Shown: positions 44,405 to 52,860 of the stretch, one piece after another
Layout of the letters: the number at the start of each line of letters is the position of its first letter
Position numbering within the stretch: position 1 is the stretch's first letter
NCBI GenBank assembly: GCA_031280915.1
Contig: JAITGC010000099.1
Location: forward strand, 1-63,923
DNA: 63,923 bases
Source: Desulfovibrio sp.
GTDB taxonomy: Bacteria > Desulfobacterota > Desulfovibrionia > Desulfovibrionales > Desulfovibrionaceae
Direction: 5' to 3'
Made by a program: the position numbers and the translations under genes
The notes under the pieces: model-generated
Databases searched by the model: none
What the model was told of the DNA's origin: nothing
Seen by the model: the letters and a program-made list of their open reading frames with translations, nothing else

Positions 44405-45400
44405 TTAATTCCCGGACTCGTGGCCAAAGCGCTTTTTGTGCCAGGCCCAGGCCGTGCCGATGATGTCTTCAAGCCGGGGCAAGGCCGGCCGCCAGCCAAG
44501 GACGCGCGCGGCCAATTCCGTGCCGCCGACCAGGGCAGGAGGATCTCCCGCCCGGCGCGGCCCCTCGGTCACACGTATCTCTCGCCCGGTAACGGCGCGG
44601 GCGCAGTCAATGACTTCCTTCACCGAATACCCCTGGCCGTTGCCAAGGTTGAGGCTTATGCTTTCACCGCCGTCAAAAAGATATTCCAGGGCGAGCAAAT
44701 GCGCCTGGGCCAAGTCCTCCACGTGGATATAATCCCGGACGCAGGTGCCGTCCGGCGTGTCATAGTCTGTCCCGAAGACGGACACGCCGGGCTTTTTCCC
44801 CGCTGCGGCATCCAGCACAAGGGGAATCAGATGCGTTTCAGGCTGATGGTCCTCACCAATGCGGGAACGGCGGTCAGCCCCGGCCGCGTTGAAGTAGCGC
44901 AAGTTGACGTGGCGCATACCGTAGGCGGCCGCGTAATCGGCAAGCATGTTTTCCACCATCAATTTGCTTCTGCCGTAGGGGTTGACCGGCACTTGCGGAT
45001 GATCTTCAGTGATGGGAGTCTGACGGGGGATTCCGTAGGTGGCGCAGGTTGAGGAAAAAATAAAGTCGCGGCAACCGGCCTCGCGCATGACGCGCAGCAG
45101 ATTCAGGGTTGCCGCCACATTGTTCAGATAGTATTTTTCAGGTTCGGCGACGGATTCCCCCACGCAGGCGTAGGCCGCGAAGTGCATGACGGCGTCCGGA
45201 CGGAAATGCCGGAAGACAAGACGCAACTGCTTAATGTCCTCAAGGTCGCCGAGCACAAAATCGCCCCATTGCACGGCGCTTTTATGACCATAAACCAGAT
45301 TGTCGTAAACGACTGTGCCGTATCCTCTCTCGTGAGCCGCCAGATTCAGATGACTACCTATGTAGCCGGCCCCGCCTGCGATAAAAATATTTTTTTTCAT
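44405..45400 (-). CDS. galE: UDP-glucose 4-epimerase
   Basis: 331 residues, extended SDR: NAD-binding GGAGYIGSH near 8-16, catalytic YGRSK (Tyr-x-x-x-Lys) near 147, SSTCATYG, NLRYFNAAGAD and GTCVRDYIHVEDLAQAH. It interconverts UDP-glucose and UDP-galactose for surface polysaccharide. It lies apart from the O-antigen genes at 56160. Confidence 0.94.
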   Translation of the reverse strand: MKKNIFIAGGAGYIGSHLNLAAHERGYGTVVYDNLVYGHKSAVQWGDFVLGDLEDIKQLRLVFRHFRPDAVMHFAAYACVGESVAEPEKYYLNNVAATLNLLRVMREAGCRDFIFSSTCATYGIPRQTPITEDHPQVPVNPYGRSKLMVENMLADYAAAYGMRHVNLRYFNAAGADRRSRIGEDHQPETHLIPLVLDAAAGKKPGVSVFGTDYDTPDGTCVRDYIHVEDLAQAHLLALEYLFDGGESISLNLGNGQGYSVKEVIDCARAVTGREIRVTEGPRRAGDPPALVGGTELAARVLGWRPALPRLEDIIGTAWAWHKKRFGHESGN

Positions 45401-45480
45401 AATCAGCGTCCCGTTGTCGGCTCTGTCGCGAAACTCCCACTTTTGTCATGGTAGCCCGCTGAACGGACGCTTGTCAAACG

Positions 45481-47652
45481 TTATGGATGTCGCTCCTCAA
45501 GAGCCGGCAAAAGGGGCCGCACCGCCCTGACAGCGATGGAAGCCGTTGTCGCATTGTGCAGCAGGGCCGAGAAACCCGGCGTAAACAGACCAAGCATGCC
45601 TCCGGCAAGAAAAAGACTGTTGCAGAGCAACGAAACGTGCAGATTGTTCCGTATCCGCCCAAGAGCGAGGCGGGACAAACGGCGCAGGGCCAGCAGCCCC
45701 TCAAGATTGCCGTTCGTCAGCACAATGTCGGCCACTTCCCTGGCCATATCCGCTCCGTCGGACATGGCGACACCCACATCCGCGCTGGAGAGGGCCTGGG
45801 CGTCATTGACGCCGTCTCCCACCATGAGCACCTTGCTGCTCTGCTTTTTCAGGTCTTCTATGCAGGCCGCCTTGTCGTCCGGCAGCAGGCGCGCCCTGTA
45901 CTCGTCAATGCCCAGCCGGGCGGCGACGCCGGCGGCCGTCCGCTCGCCGTCTCCTGTAAGCATGACAATCCGCCGGACGCCGTCCTCGCGCAGGGCGGAA
46001 ACCACCGCCGCCGCGTTTTCGCGAAGCTTGTCCTCAATGAGGATCAGACCCGCCAGTTCTCCACCGATGGCCAGATAGAGAACGGAACGTCCGTGGGCGG
46101 CCTCCTCCAGCGCAGCGGCCCGCTGCTCCCGCTCCAGGGGCACTCCCCCGTCTTCAGTCACAAAATGCTCACTGCCGATGAGCACGCGTTTACCGCGCCA
46201 GGTCGAGGCTATGCCGTGGGCGACGATATAATCCACACGTGCATGTTCTTCCCTGTGGCGCAGTCCCTCTTTTTCAGCAGCGCGGACGACGGCCCTGCCC
46301 ACGGGATGCGCGAAATGCTCCTCAAGACAAGCGGCCAGGCGCAACACAAAGTCCCGCTTACGGTCGCCGAAGGGCACAACGCCGGCGACAACAGGCCGCG
46401 CTTCCGTCAGGGTTCCGGTTTTGTCGAAAACGACGGTGTCGGCCTCAGCCGCAGCCTCCAGAAACTTTCCGCCCTTGATAAGTATGCCGTTGTCCGCTCC
46501 TTCGCGCATGGCGGTGAACACCGTCAGCGGGGTAGCCAGCCGTATGGCGCAGGAATAGTCCACCAGCAACACCGACCCGGCCCGCGCCGGATCCCGTGAA
46601 GCCGCATAGACAAGGCCGCTGAGCAAAAAATTGTAAGGCACGATGGCGTCGGCCATGCGCTCATAGCGGGCCTGGAGAGCCGACTTGGCGGTCTCCGAAC
46701 TTTCCACGGCCCGCAGGATCGCCTGGATGCGCGTGTCTCCGCCCACACGCGAGGCGGCAATCACAAGTTCACCTTCTTCCAGAATGGAACCCGCCCAGAC
46801 GGTATGGCCCGCGCTTCGGGGCACCGGCAGAGCTTCGCCGGTCATGGAAGACTGGTTCACCATGCCCTCGCCTTCCGCCACGACGCCGTCCACCGGCAAA
46901 ACAGCGCCGGCGCGCGCCACCACATGATCACCGGGACGAATGTTGGCGAGCGGCATTCTATGTTCCCGGCCGTCCTTGCGCACCCAGACGTGACTGATGT
47001 TAAGGGACAGGCTTTCAGCCAGGCTTTCGCGCGTTTTTTTACGTACTTTATCCGCCAGATATTCTCCAAGAGCGAAAAAAAAGGTGATGGACGACAGGGA
47101 TTTAAAATCGCGGCGCAACAGACAGACCAACAGGGCCGCGCCGTCCAGCACGTCCAGGTTGAGCCGTCCGCGAAGCAGAAATTTCAAGCCTCTGAAGATA
47201 TAGGGCAGTGCACGCAGGATTGAAATGCCCCAAACCAGCCAGCGCGGATAAAACCAACTGCGGATTTTTGCCGGAATGGGGCTGGCCGGCCCGTCATGCG
47301 CCCCACGAGGCGCGATCTCCGCGCGGGCCGCTTTTTTTCGAGCTTCACTCCGCCCCCTTGATGAAGCCGGATGATGGTCTGTGTTTTGCACCAGCAGGTT
47401 CAGCACCAGAGAACGCGCCATGGGATTGCTATAAACAATGAGCACGCTCCCGGTTGTGGCTGAAATGGTGACTTCAACTCCGCCAATGGGCAAAGGAGGA
47501 TTCAGAGGCAACGGCCCGATGCCGGAAAGCCGCACCCGGGGACGCAGCCGCATACGCCCCGGCATATCGTGGACGAGGCGGTAACGGCTCAACAGATCGG
47601 CCAGAACCTGGAATGTAAATCCGCCGGAGAGGGGGCAAGCTGGCATGTTCAT
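45481..47652 (-). CDS. P1B-type heavy-metal-translocating P-type ATPase (CtpC-like)
   Basis: 723 residues. An N-terminal ferredoxin-like region (about 25-90) has no CxxC and reads HDMPGRMRLRP instead. Then transmembrane helices, actuator motif SSMTGEALPV, membrane metal motif DYSCAIRLATP with Cys368, phosphorylation site DKTGT with Asp410, the HP locus FAHPVGRAVV, and MLTGDGERTA / VGDGVNDAQAL. The SCA motif instead of CPC, and the lack of CxxC, match the CtpC group linked to Mn, Zn or Fe export rather than copper. The upstream 82-residue membrane protein looks like its partner. Galactose epimerase follows 80 bases later. Confidence 0.88.
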   Translation of the reverse strand: MNMPACPLSGGFTFQVLADLLSRYRLVHDMPGRMRLRPRVRLSGIGPLPLNPPLPIGGVEVTISATTGSVLIVYSNPMARSLVLNLLVQNTDHHPASSRGRSEARKKAARAEIAPRGAHDGPASPIPAKIRSWFYPRWLVWGISILRALPYIFRGLKFLLRGRLNLDVLDGAALLVCLLRRDFKSLSSITFFFALGEYLADKVRKKTRESLAESLSLNISHVWVRKDGREHRMPLANIRPGDHVVARAGAVLPVDGVVAEGEGMVNQSSMTGEALPVPRSAGHTVWAGSILEEGELVIAASRVGGDTRIQAILRAVESSETAKSALQARYERMADAIVPYNFLLSGLVYAASRDPARAGSVLLVDYSCAIRLATPLTVFTAMREGADNGILIKGGKFLEAAAEADTVVFDKTGTLTEARPVVAGVVPFGDRKRDFVLRLAACLEEHFAHPVGRAVVRAAEKEGLRHREEHARVDYIVAHGIASTWRGKRVLIGSEHFVTEDGGVPLEREQRAAALEEAAHGRSVLYLAIGGELAGLILIEDKLRENAAAVVSALREDGVRRIVMLTGDGERTAAGVAARLGIDEYRARLLPDDKAACIEDLKKQSSKVLMVGDGVNDAQALSSADVGVAMSDGADMAREVADIVLTNGNLEGLLALRRLSRLALGRIRNNLHVSLLCNSLFLAGGMLGLFTPGFSALLHNATTASIAVRAVRPLLPALEERHP

Positions 47653-47718
47653 GCGTATCCGTTGTCCTCCACATTGACGAGACTGTTATACGTAATGAAG
47701 CTGTTATGCACACGCATA

Positions 47719-47750
47719 CGGCCGCCGGACGGAAATCCGCCCGGCGGCCG
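47719..47750 (-). other. GC hairpin between the small membrane gene and the ATPase gene
   Basis: CGGCCGCCGG and CCGGCGGCCG pair perfectly around a 12-base loop, 23 bases past the small gene stop, without a U-run. As in livK-livH, it may set a high first-gene to second-gene ratio. Confidence 0.6.
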
Positions 47751-47773
47751 GTTACGGGAAAGTCCGTTCACCA

Positions 47774-48022
47774 CTATGACTGCGCGGCGGCCTTGCGCTG
47801 CGCCTGCTCATGCCGCGCTTCCGCAGCGATGTCGTCAACATTTTCCTTGGCCGTGTCCACTATGATGGTAGCCTTGTCCTTCAGATCCATACCGTGGCTC
47901 ATCAGCGTGGCCGCAACTTTTTTCAGATCTATGCCGCCCCGCGAAAGAAGCGTCGCCCCAATTGCGCCCACCGCCAGACCGAGACCGGCCGCCAGACCAT
48001 ATTTCCAGAATTCATTGGCCAT
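47774..48022 (-). CDS. Small single-span membrane protein, candidate P-type-ATPase partner (PacL-like)
   Basis: 82 residues: one N-terminal hydrophobic span with small residues (YGLAAGLGLAVGAIGATLL, about 8-26), then a long amphipathic, Asp/Glu/Ala-rich helix with a His near the end (AEARHEQAQR). This layout recalls DUF1490/PacL proteins, which are encoded next to CtpC-type ATPases and help them in the membrane. The classic C-terminal His/Asp metal motif of PacL1 is absent, so the call is an inference from size, topology and gene order. First gene of the operon; AAGGAG precedes the ATG. Confidence 0.6.
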   Translation of the reverse strand: MANEFWKYGLAAGLGLAVGAIGATLLSRGGIDLKKVAATLMSHGMDLKDKATIIVDTAKENVDDIAAEARHEQAQRKAAAQS

Positions 48023-48093
48023 AACATACTCCTTGTGCTCTTCCCGCCCGGGCCAGACGATATTGTTAACAACAGCCCGTCACCAATCTGTAG

Positions 48094-48129
48094 TATTTAT
48101 CAACAATGAAATGTAATGTCAATTTCATT
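48094..48129 (-). promoter_or_regulatory. Promoter with operator-like inverted repeat, P1B ATPase operon
   Basis: Minus-strand TTGACA (48122-48117), 17-base spacer, TAAATA (48099-48094). The inverted repeat AATGAAAT-N9-ATTTCATT (48105-48129) covers the -35. Read on the minus strand it aligns with the operator of the iron operon at 4931: AATGAA, one base, TTGACATT, then CATTT. Confidence 0.6.
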
Positions 48130-48168
48130 TTGAATATCTTGCAACGCATTGCAAATTGTGCTCTCATT

Positions 48169-48222
48169 AGAGCGAATTCACTTGGAAATTGCTCTGGCGG
48201 CGGGCGAAGGGAACCTGGCAGC
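48169..48222 (+). repeat. A-family repeat, copy A6 (left of mltB)
   Basis: Leading hairpin AGAGCGAATTCACTTGGAAATTGCTCT then GGCGGCGGGCGAAGGGAACC and TGGCAGC. The GAAGGGAACCTGGCAGC segment is found otherwise only in the inverted copy at 49365-49397. Confidence 0.75.
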
Positions 48223-48262
48223 ACCTCAGGGCCGGGATCTCAGGCCACAAAGGAACTGACGG

Positions 48263-49285
48263 ATGAACACCCTTATCGGCGATATTGCCGCGCTCATGTC
48301 CGGCAAGGCATTGGCGGTACTGATTGTAGCCCTTGTCCTCTGTTTCTCCTGGCTCGGGGACGCGCGGGCGGAGGCGGCTTCCTCTCCTTCGCCGCGAAGC
48401 TGGAGCAACCTGCTTCAGCGTCTGCAAGACGACGGCTTGTACACCAAAACCCTCGCCCAAGGCATCCAGGGCCTGCCCCCACCCAGCCCCGACCCTATGG
48501 GCCGTAAAATCAAGGAGCTGTACACCGCCCGTTTTGCGCGACCCCATCCGCTGCCGGACGCCCCCAAACGGAAACCGGCCTATTTTTATCCCAATGTCGT
48601 CACGCCTGAAAACGCCGCCGCCTGCCGCGCCTTTTTCAACAGCCACAGGCCGGCCTTTGAGCAAATGAAAAAGGCCTACGGCGTACCGGGCGACATCGCC
48701 GTGGCCCTTTTATTTGTTGAAACCCGCCTGGGAGCATCCCTTGGCAAAAACAGGGTATTTTACACGCTGGCAAGCATGGCCGAAAGCCGCCTGCCGGAAC
48801 ATCTCGGGGCGTGGCTTCACGAAATTGACCAGCCTCAGGACCGGATGGAATGGCTCCGCGAAACGATGCTCCGCCGCTCGAATTGGGCTTACAGGGAACT
48901 GGCGGCTTTCATCCGCTACGCCGAAAAAAACGGCATTGACCCCTTTGCCGTGCCCGGCTCCATCTACGGCGCGTTCGGCATCTGCCAGTTCATGCCCTCC
49001 AGCGTCGAGCCCTATGCGGCTGACGGCAACGGTGACGGCCTGATCGACCTTTTCACGCTGGAAGACGCCCTGACCAGCCTTGCCTCCTATCTGGTCAAAA
49101 ACGGCTGGAAATCCGGCATCTCTCACACCGGCCGTCACGCCGTCCTCCGGCGATACAACCGTGCGGACATCTACGCCAACACTATCCTGGCGCTAGCCGA
49201 CATGGTGCGCGGCGAACCTGTGGGCAGGCCCATCGTCACGGCCCGCAGACCGGCGCCCCCCAGCAGCGGAACCAGAGCATTTTAG
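48263..49285 (+). CDS. mltB: Lytic murein transglycosylase B family
   Basis: 340 residues. A signal anchor or signal peptide (about 14-36, ending ARAEA) precedes the SLT_2 domain: ALLFVETRLGASLG with catalytic Glu153, FYTLASMAESRLPEH, YGAFGICQFMPSSVEPYAADGNGDGLIDLFTLEDAL and SYLVKNGW. It cleaves peptidoglycan to 1,6-anhydromuropeptides. No lipobox Cys is seen, so it is probably periplasmic rather than a lipoprotein. The last residues and stop lie in the flanking repeat A7. Confidence 0.92.
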   Translation: MNTLIGDIAALMSGKALAVLIVALVLCFSWLGDARAEAASSPSPRSWSNLLQRLQDDGLYTKTLAQGIQGLPPPSPDPMGRKIKELYTARFARPHPLPDAPKRKPAYFYPNVVTPENAAACRAFFNSHRPAFEQMKKAYGVPGDIAVALLFVETRLGASLGKNRVFYTLASMAESRLPEHLGAWLHEIDQPQDRMEWLRETMLRRSNWAYRELAAFIRYAEKNGIDPFAVPGSIYGAFGICQFMPSSVEPYAADGNGDGLIDLFTLEDALTSLASYLVKNGWKSGISHTGRHAVLRRYNRADIYANTILALADMVRGEPVGRPIVTARRPAPPSSGTRAF

Positions 49286-49425
49286 CTTGAACACTTGCTG
49301 CGGCGCTTAACGGCAAAAGCAAATTCCGCCTACGCCATTTCGCAGTCTTTCACGCGCTTACGCCGCTGCCAGGTTCCCTTCGCCCCGCCGCCAGAGCAAT
49401 TTTCAAGTGAAATTACCCCAGGTGA
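49277..49425 (-). repeat. A-family repeat, copy A7 (right of mltB, inverted)
   Basis: Reverse complement of an A element: TTAACTTTGACACTTGCT-type end first (49287 on), the GGCGAAA/TTTCGCC region altered by an insertion, and the leading hairpin last. The segment 49365-49397 is an inverted copy of 48191-48222. Confidence 0.75.
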
Positions 49426-49434
49426 TTGCCGGAG

Positions 49435-50361
49435 TCAGCGTACGCGGACAATATTTTTGCCGTTGCCCTTGGCGTCGTAAAGCGCGAGATCAGCCCTCTG
49501 GATGAAGTTATCAGCGGTTTCCGGCGCGATATATGTGGTGCAGCCCATGCTGACGGTGGCGGGCGGCATACCGGGATGCGTCATGGCGGCGACCCGTTGG
49601 CGCACCTTTTCGCCGATCGTGTAAGCCCGCTCCGGCGGCTCATGGGGAAGGAGAACGACGAATTCCTCGCCGCCGTACCGGGCGACAATGTCGTTGCGGC
49701 GCAACGTTTTCACCAGGAGAGACGCCAGGTTCCGCAGTACGACATCGCCGACGGGATGCCCGAAAGTATCATTGATTTTTTTGAAGTTGTCGATGTCCAG
49801 AAACAGGATTGAAAGCGGATAGTCAAGAGCCTGGCTGCGCCTGATTTCACTGCCCAGAAGCTCATTGAACGTCGCCCGGTTGTAAACCTTGGTCAAATCG
49901 TCGATGCGCGCCCTGGTCTTGAAAGTTTTCAGGCTCTGAGCCATGCTCCGGCGCTCGATCAACTGCTCGCGGGCCTTGCGCAGTATGCGCGACTTTTCGA
50001 TATAATCGTCATAAAGCATACGCACAACAATAATCTGCACGCCTTCAAAGGCGACGGCCAGAGCCGCAAGGGCGGCATCATGCTCCACCTTGCCGTCCTC
50101 CTGCCACACGCCGGAGGAAATGCTGCCGTCTTTGCCTTTTTTGAAAAAACGCTCGGCATCATCAAGGAAAAATTCCAACATGGGGGAGGTATGCCAAGGT
50201 TCTGACGAAGGCCCGCCGTCCTCGGCCGGAAAGAGTTCACGATAAAATTTCGGAGCATTGCCGAAAAATTTATACTGCCGCGGCCCTGTGCGGCGCAAGG
50301 CCGCAATGTCGAGCGATTCGAGAAGAAGAAGGGCGATGTCGTTATTGTTTTTCCGCGTCAC
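49435..50361 (-). CDS. Diguanylate cyclase (GGDEF) with unrecognised N-terminal domain
   Basis: 308 residues. A GTG start at 50361 preceded by GAGGAA fits better than the open frame to 50463, which would overlap the GTPase gene by 59 bases. The first 135 residues are an unrecognised, probably sensory, cytoplasmic domain; a coiled linker follows. The GGDEF domain has DDLTKVYNRATF, LFLDIDNFKKINDTFGH and an active GGEEF near 229, with the product-inhibition I-site RRND just before it. It makes c-di-GMP. It is the last gene behind coiled-coil, OmpA and GTPase genes. Confidence 0.92.
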   Translation of the reverse strand: MTRKNNNDIALLLLESLDIAALRRTGPRQYKFFGNAPKFYRELFPAEDGGPSSEPWHTSPMLEFFLDDAERFFKKGKDGSISSGVWQEDGKVEHDAALAALAVAFEGVQIIVVRMLYDDYIEKSRILRKAREQLIERRSMAQSLKTFKTRARIDDLTKVYNRATFNELLGSEIRRSQALDYPLSILFLDIDNFKKINDTFGHPVGDVVLRNLASLLVKTLRRNDIVARYGGEEFVVLLPHEPPERAYTIGEKVRQRVAAMTHPGMPPATVSMGCTTYIAPETADNFIQRADLALYDAKGNGKNIVRVR

Positions 50362-50404
50362 GGTAAATTCCTCATCATCAGTATGGCAGTGGAAAGACCA
50401 AAGG

Positions 50405-50914
50405 CTACAGCGGGCCTTCCGTCCGCAGCATATCTCTCGCCAAAGATATGAAAGCCTCATCAACGGCCCGGCCTGTCTTCGCGCTTGTGCGAAGATACTC
50501 GATCCCCTGACGGGCGAGATTGTTCAGCATGGCGTCCGTCACTTCCCATATGTCGGCAAGGTCGTCCTTGTTAATGAGAAGCCGACAGGGGATATTTCCC
50601 ACAGCGTCATAGGCGGCCTTGCGGAGTTCCAGGGCGGCTTCCAGGGTTTCCTTGCGCGTGCCGTCCGCGACGACAAAAAAACCCATGGCGCCGCGCAGAT
50701 AGGAAAGGTTGGCGTCGGCATAAATATCCCTGCCTTCCAGATCCCACAAAATCAGCGACACATCCCGACCGTCACAAGCGACCTCTTTTTTGCTGATTTT
50801 AACGCCCACGGTCGAGAGATACTTGTCGGAAAAAATGGAATGCACAAATCGCGCGACCAAGGCTGTTTTTCCCACGGAAAAGGCCCCTACCATACAAATC
50901 TTTTTGGAAATCAT
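50405..50914 (-). CDS. Rab/Ras-like small GTPase
   Basis: 169 residues, a stand-alone small G domain. P-loop GAFSVGKT at 10-17, switch I Thr35 in STVGVK, switch II WDLEGRD at 57-63, NKDD at 115-118 and SAK at 144-146. The layout is closer to eukaryotic-type Rab than to translation GTPases. In switch II, TAGQ is replaced by LEGR, so the catalytic Gln is an Arg and intrinsic hydrolysis may be slow. Two adjacent ATGs (50917, 50914) follow AAGGATTG; the second has the better spacing. It starts 12 bases after the OmpA-domain gene. Confidence 0.9.
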   Translation of the reverse strand: MISKKICMVGAFSVGKTALVARFVHSIFSDKYLSTVGVKISKKEVACDGRDVSLILWDLEGRDIYADANLSYLRGAMGFFVVADGTRKETLEAALELRKAAYDAVGNIPCRLLINKDDLADIWEVTDAMLNNLARQGIEYLRTSAKTGRAVDEAFISLARDMLRTEGPL

Positions 50915-50926
50915 CATCAATCCTTA

Positions 50927-52846
50927 CTACGGCTGTGAAAGTAAAAGCCTGTCCGGCTCGGCTGAGGCTGAACGCATGACGTGCACCCGCAATTCAACGC
51001 GCCTGCTGGCCTGATCGCCCTGAGTCGATTCCCGGACGGATTCCGGAGACTGGCCGTCTTTCGGATATTCCGCTCCCATGCCGTACATGGCGATGGGCAT
51101 CGCGGAGCCACGGGCGTAAAGCATGGCCGCGACGGTGCGCGTACGAGCCTGGCTGATTTCGTAATTGCGCTTGTCCGTCCCGGTGGAGTCGGCATGACCA
51201 TAAATAGTCAGGCTGACTGTAAAGCCCATGTCCTGAACTATTTTTTCCAATTTTACGAGCCTGTCAACCGCTTTTTGCAATTTCGGAGCATCTTGAGGAA
51301 CCGGGGTGTCCTTGCCGAGGGCGAATTCGACCACTGTGGCTTCCACTTCTCTGACCAGAGCGGAAATCTCGTCCATCATGGGGTCGCGCATGCCGCTGAT
51401 GTCCACGCGCTCCACGCCCGGCAGGGCGCGAGCGTCATCCCGCGCCTTCACGATCCAGCCCATGGAGGCGGTACCCTTGAAAGAAATGGTTCCCTTGCCG
51501 TCATAGTCCATGGTCACGCCGTCCGGCAGTTGTATGTCCGTTTTGGCCCGCTTGGCGACAATTGCCGGGTCATAGGAAATATAGGGCACGGATTTGAAAG
51601 AAAACAACTCCGGCTCCAGACTGCGCTTGTGCAAGGCGGCCACGGGTTCCTCCGCAAGAGCGTCCTTGAGAACGACCACATCCCAGGGAGAACCCCCCTT
51701 TCTCACCACATTGACGACCAGCAAGCCGGGTTCCGAACGCAAAACGCCAAGGGCGCCCTCCATCTTTTCCTCAAAGGCCCTTCGTTCATCCATAATGGCC
51801 TGCCGGCGTTCGGCCTCAATGCCTGCCCAGTAAAAATACCCGCCCAGGCCCGCCACCAGGACGAAAATCAGCGCCACCGGCAAGGCTTTTCCCCACCAGG
51901 GGATTTTTTTGTCGTCATCCACATAGCGCGAAATGAGACAGTCGCCGAGAAAATGAACAGCTCCGGAAAAAGGGGCTGTATCGCCGGAAAAAACCGCCAG
52001 GGCATCGGCATATTCCAGCAGAAGAGAATCCAGGGTGGCGTGAAGCTGCTCCCGAAAGGCAGCCGGGGGCGTACCGCGCACCACACAGGCCAGGTAGGCC
52101 TGTCGGCTTTTTTCGATAAATATTGTGTGCTCGCCCAGTTGCAGGGATTCGAGTTCACCCTCGCCGCCGCCGGAGAAACAGTCGCGGACAAAATCCTGGA
52201 TGGCCGTGAACATGGAAGAAACCAGATCCGCATCCTGCCCCCCCTCCCCGTCGTGGGAAACATGGGCAAGGGGGATGCCTGTGGCGCTGTGCGTGAAAAA
52301 TATCTGCTCAACCCGGTACACCAAAGTATTGAGCATAACAATTTCGCTGAAAGGCCTGCCGGAACGCACGGCTTCCAGACGCCAGCGCAGACCTTTCCAG
52401 GAAAAGGCCATTTCCATGCTTTTGCTGAAACTTCCCAGCATGGAGCGGAAGGTTTCGGCAATGGATTTGCGAATGGTGGGGCCCATGAGCGGGAAGAGTG
52501 AATCGACGAAATCCCCGCGGCGCTTGCGCAGGAGTGTTTTGACGATATCGTCCACCACCGGCTCCAGGGCGTGTTCCATACGCTGGTCCTTGCCCGCGCG
52601 CAGTTGAATGGCCTCGGCCAGCAGTTCACTGATTCTGCGCGTATTGTAGCGCTGGTCGCCCTGCAAATCCCGCAATTTTTCCAACAGGGCGATTTCCCGC
52701 TTGAAAAGCAAATCGCGCAGCCGGACAAGCTCCTCGTCAGTCGGTTTTTCGGGGATATCTCCCCAAAAAATCACATCGGAATCGGCGGCGGCGTCATCTA
52801 CCGGCGCGTCGGCGGGATGCTCAAGCCCGACTGTGCTGTCAGTCAT
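50927..52846 (-). CDS. OmpA-domain membrane protein with cytoplasmic longin/roadblock-like region
   Basis: 639 residues. A cytoplasmic N-terminal part of about 315 residues contains a helical segment (about 40-170) and a region (about 175-290: VYRVEQIFFTHSATGIPLAHV, then DADLVSSMFTAIQDFVRD) whose strand-helix pattern suggests a longin/roadblock fold. One membrane helix at about 318-338 is followed by a coiled stretch, BON-like repeats (LPDGVTMDYDGKGTISFKGTAS) and a C-terminal OmpA domain (SLTIYGHADSTGTDKRNYEIS, near 545-565) expected to bind peptidoglycan. The next gene encodes a small GTPase, and longin-type proteins commonly regulate those. The longin call is inference. Confidence 0.82.
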   Translation of the reverse strand: MTDSTVGLEHPADAPVDDAAADSDVIFWGDIPEKPTDEELVRLRDLLFKREIALLEKLRDLQGDQRYNTRRISELLAEAIQLRAGKDQRMEHALEPVVDDIVKTLLRKRRGDFVDSLFPLMGPTIRKSIAETFRSMLGSFSKSMEMAFSWKGLRWRLEAVRSGRPFSEIVMLNTLVYRVEQIFFTHSATGIPLAHVSHDGEGGQDADLVSSMFTAIQDFVRDCFSGGGEGELESLQLGEHTIFIEKSRQAYLACVVRGTPPAAFREQLHATLDSLLLEYADALAVFSGDTAPFSGAVHFLGDCLISRYVDDDKKIPWWGKALPVALIFVLVAGLGGYFYWAGIEAERRQAIMDERRAFEEKMEGALGVLRSEPGLLVVNVVRKGGSPWDVVVLKDALAEEPVAALHKRSLEPELFSFKSVPYISYDPAIVAKRAKTDIQLPDGVTMDYDGKGTISFKGTASMGWIVKARDDARALPGVERVDISGMRDPMMDEISALVREVEATVVEFALGKDTPVPQDAPKLQKAVDRLVKLEKIVQDMGFTVSLTIYGHADSTGTDKRNYEISQARTRTVAAMLYARGSAMPIAMYGMGAEYPKDGQSPESVRESTQGDQASRRVELRVHVMRSASAEPDRLLLSQP

Positions 52847-52860
52847 GATTCATCCGCAAG

